DNA of 64,000 bases from Marinomonas rhizomae. Lineage in GTDB: Bacteria; Pseudomonadota; Gammaproteobacteria; Pseudomonadales; Marinomonadaceae. This document shows, one piece after another, positions 62,356-64,000 of the stretch (positions are counted from its first letter, which is position 1; every line of letters begins with the position of its first letter). The stretch is from NCBI RefSeq assembly GCF_003315485.1, contig NZ_QNSE01000008.1, positions 149,421-213,420 of the forward strand, given 5' to 3'. The position numbers and the translations under genes are program-made. A model generated the notes under the pieces. The model worked only from the letters and a program-made list of their open reading frames with translations. It searched no databases and was not told the origin of the DNA.

Positions 62356-63882
62356 CTACCTTGCTTCACACTGTTGATAGCAACTCGGTTTCCTCGGACA
62401 GACGGCACCGCGAGAGCAAATGAGCCGAGCATCGTTGTCTATGCCTCGTTCGACCCAATTGATGTTTAGAATTTTAGCCACGCTCATTAGGTCTTTTTTT
62501 ATGCTCCTTGGGATCTGTGAAGAGCCGCCTTTGGAGACACATGCTTCGCGTAAATCCGCCGCGATGGAGATTGCGTCTCTGCCTTGGGCGTCGATGGCTG
62601 GGTTTAGATCAATGCCGGAGCAAAGTACGTGATTGTTGCCAGCAAGGTCTTGCACTTTGATCGATTCACAAGCGTAAATCCGCGGCTCGTCACCGACATT
62701 GAGTATCGATATTTGTGCTGAAGTGCCGGTGCTTTGTTCACTGATTTTGCGAAATACTGACCAGTGCTGACAGGGGTCTTCCACCATACTCATATTGCCC
62801 CAAGGTAGCGGAATGCCATTACCTCGATAAACTGCCTTGAGTTTTCCTGGAGCATAAGCATCAAAATAATGCCAATGGGGGTAAGGCGAAGCCGCTGTCA
62901 TGCGTCGCATGGTGACTGATTCAGATACACCCGCCAGTTGCGCTGTATTAATTTCGTAGCCGTTGCGATCCAGCATTTGTCGAAAGGGTACTTTTGGGCA
63001 AAGTAATGCTCCTGCAAAGAAGCTGCATTCGAAGTCCCGCCAAGCGTACAAAATATCCTGAGCATCCATACCAGATGACTGTATTTTGGATGACTTCGCC
63101 TGCAATGGGGATATTTCATTTCGTCCTGTGACCAAAATGTTTTTCATGCCATCTTTATCATGTAGCACCGTGTGACCAATATGCACCGCGAGGTTGTATT
63201 TCAAGCGTTGCGGCTGTGCTTTCATGATTTGATTGATGTAAATCGTATTTGGTGGATCAAAGAAAGACGTCACCACATGGCTTTCTCCAATCCCCATTTC
63301 TTGTAAAACCGCTAACGGAGTTTTTCTAAACCATTTGATTTGCAAACCCATTTTTTGGGTTATGGCGATAATCTCATCAAGACTTAATGGTAAGCGCTTT
63401 AGGCCCACTTCCTCGGCTGCACGTTCTAAATCTGGGAAGTGATTTTGATGATGTTCTTGGTGAGCACGAATCAATAGATGCGCAAATTGTCGGCCACTGG
63501 TGCCGGTTTGGGAAAGCATCTCAGGAATGGCGATTTGCAGTATTTCTTTTGAGAATAAAAAATTAGGCTCTAACGCCATGCCATCGATGCCACCACCAGA
63601 TCCCTTGGTTGGTGTAATGGCTTCTTCTTCCGGAATATCGTCCAAAAACCATTCGACTTCTTTTTGAAAAACACTGGCGATGACTTCCAAAACGTCTTCG
63701 CTAGGGATGCGTTTTCCTCTCTCTATCATGGATAGATAAGACACAGATGGCGCAGATTCTGCGTCCATTTTAATGCATCTCGCTGATAGGTCTTCCATCG
63801 TCAAACGGTTGCGTTTACGCAGGTTGCGGATCTTGGTGCCCAGAAAATGAGCTTTGCGATTTAGGCTATTTTTATTTTTCAT
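62356..63882 (-). CDS. XRE/IrrE short-chain-acyl-type transcriptional regulator (ScfR/RamB-like)
   Basis: A 508-residue regulator. Residues about 10-75 are an XRE helix-turn-helix (LGTKIRNLRKRNRLTMEDLSAR…SVSYLSMIERGKRIPSEDVL). An IrrE/ImmA-like domain follows near residues 180-310, with LAVHIGHTVLH in place of a full HExxH. The C-terminal DUF2083-type domain ends in a conserved cysteine cluster (CSRGAVCPRKPSCYQQC). Related RamB/ScfR proteins sense acyl-CoA status and control acetate, propionate or glyoxylate-cycle genes. Targets are not in the window. Confidence 0.85.
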   Translation of the reverse strand: MKNKNSLNRKAHFLGTKIRNLRKRNRLTMEDLSARCIKMDAESAPSVSYLSMIERGKRIPSEDVLEVIASVFQKEVEWFLDDIPEEEAITPTKGSGGGIDGMALEPNFLFSKEILQIAIPEMLSQTGTSGRQFAHLLIRAHQEHHQNHFPDLERAAEEVGLKRLPLSLDEIIAITQKMGLQIKWFRKTPLAVLQEMGIGESHVVTSFFDPPNTIYINQIMKAQPQRLKYNLAVHIGHTVLHDKDGMKNILVTGRNEISPLQAKSSKIQSSGMDAQDILYAWRDFECSFFAGALLCPKVPFRQMLDRNGYEINTAQLAGVSESVTMRRMTAASPYPHWHYFDAYAPGKLKAVYRGNGIPLPWGNMSMVEDPCQHWSVFRKISEQSTGTSAQISILNVGDEPRIYACESIKVQDLAGNNHVLCSGIDLNPAIDAQGRDAISIAADLREACVSKGGSSQIPRSIKKDLMSVAKILNINWVERGIDNDARLICSRGAVCPRKPSCYQQCEAR

Positions 63883-63893
63883 TTTTGTAAAAT

Positions 63894-63906
63894 TTACACT
63901 GTGTAA
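63894..63906. promoter_or_regulatory. Operator-like palindrome upstream of the XRE/IrrE gene
   Basis: TTACAC-T-GTGTAA, 13 bp perfect, 11 bases before the start codon, in an AT-rich promoter region. Likely autoregulatory. Confidence 0.5.
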
Positions 63907-64000
63907 TTCTTATTGTGAAATTTTAGCTTATTCCGACATAGACTATAAATCAAGCAATCGTTAGAGAGATTAAACGAATTGCTAACCCTAAGAATCAGAT

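Overview
The window looks like a chromosomal segment of a marine, halotolerant gammaproteobacterium of the Oceanospirillales, most like Marinomonas. The evidence is a complete ectoine/hydroxyectoine operon with its own aspartokinase, PomAB-type flagellar stator genes, the classical gammaproteobacterial orders prfB-lysS, zapA-6S RNA-ygfA and xseB-ispA-dxs, and moderately AT-rich DNA. The genus is an inference from gene content; no database was searched. Almost all of the window is ordinary core chromosome. I see no transposase, phage, CRISPR array, rRNA or tRNA gene.

Layout. 1-3.9 kb: an ArgR/GlxA-type regulator (cut by the window edge) and a basic amino-acid ABC importer; astE (7.8 kb) adds the last step of arginine catabolism. 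4-7.5 kb: a PII protein, hemE, a DUF2927 protein and a NUDIX hydrolase. 8.9-13.3 kb: a stand-alone znuA with a good Zur-box candidate, then kdsD-kdsA-kdsC-kdsB, the whole CMP-Kdo branch. 13.6-16.4 kb: two tandem paralogous exported proteins resembling the TraF_2 family. 16.4-21.6 kb: ygfA, 6S RNA, zapA, prfB with its programmed +1 frameshift, lysS, hisC. 21.7-29.2 kb: a DUF523 gene that changes frame at an A-AAA-AAG heptamer and runs into a C39-like peptidase domain, a spermidine-synthase-like/membrane pair, a Rof-like protein, a metal exporter with a Fur/Mur-like box, an ECF sigma/anti-sigma pair, and small genes.

29.2-34.3 kb: a LysR regulator facing a YfcC-family carrier plus aspartoacylase (probable N-acyl-amino-acid use), then a VOC protein facing a second LysR. 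34.3-40.3 kb: dxs, ispA, xseB, pomAB, dapB. 40.5-42.7 kb: an unrecognised two-gene membrane unit beside about 690 bases of apparently decayed DNA, the most accessory-looking part of the window. 42.7-48.3 kb: an EctR-like MarR regulator and a light-response cluster (photolyase, DUF523/DUF1722, FAD oxidoreductase) facing a LitR-like MerR regulator with paired palindromes between them. 48.4-55.3 kb: an NSS transporter with a structured leader candidate, then ectABCD-ask. 55.4-64 kb: a CHASE-GGDEF-EAL protein, a HupE/UreJ protein with an operator-like palindrome, a LysE exporter, a DksA-like zinc finger, a divergent PRPP-synthetase homologue, and an XRE/IrrE regulator of the short-chain-acyl type.

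Functionally the region joins osmoadaptation (aspartate to ectoine through Ask, EctB, EctA, EctC, EctD), amino-acid uptake and breakdown, metal control (Zn, Mn/Fe, Ni), envelope synthesis (Kdo, isoprenoids) and light or c-di-GMP signalling. Coordinates of sites inside intergenic DNA were counted by eye and may be off by one or two bases.
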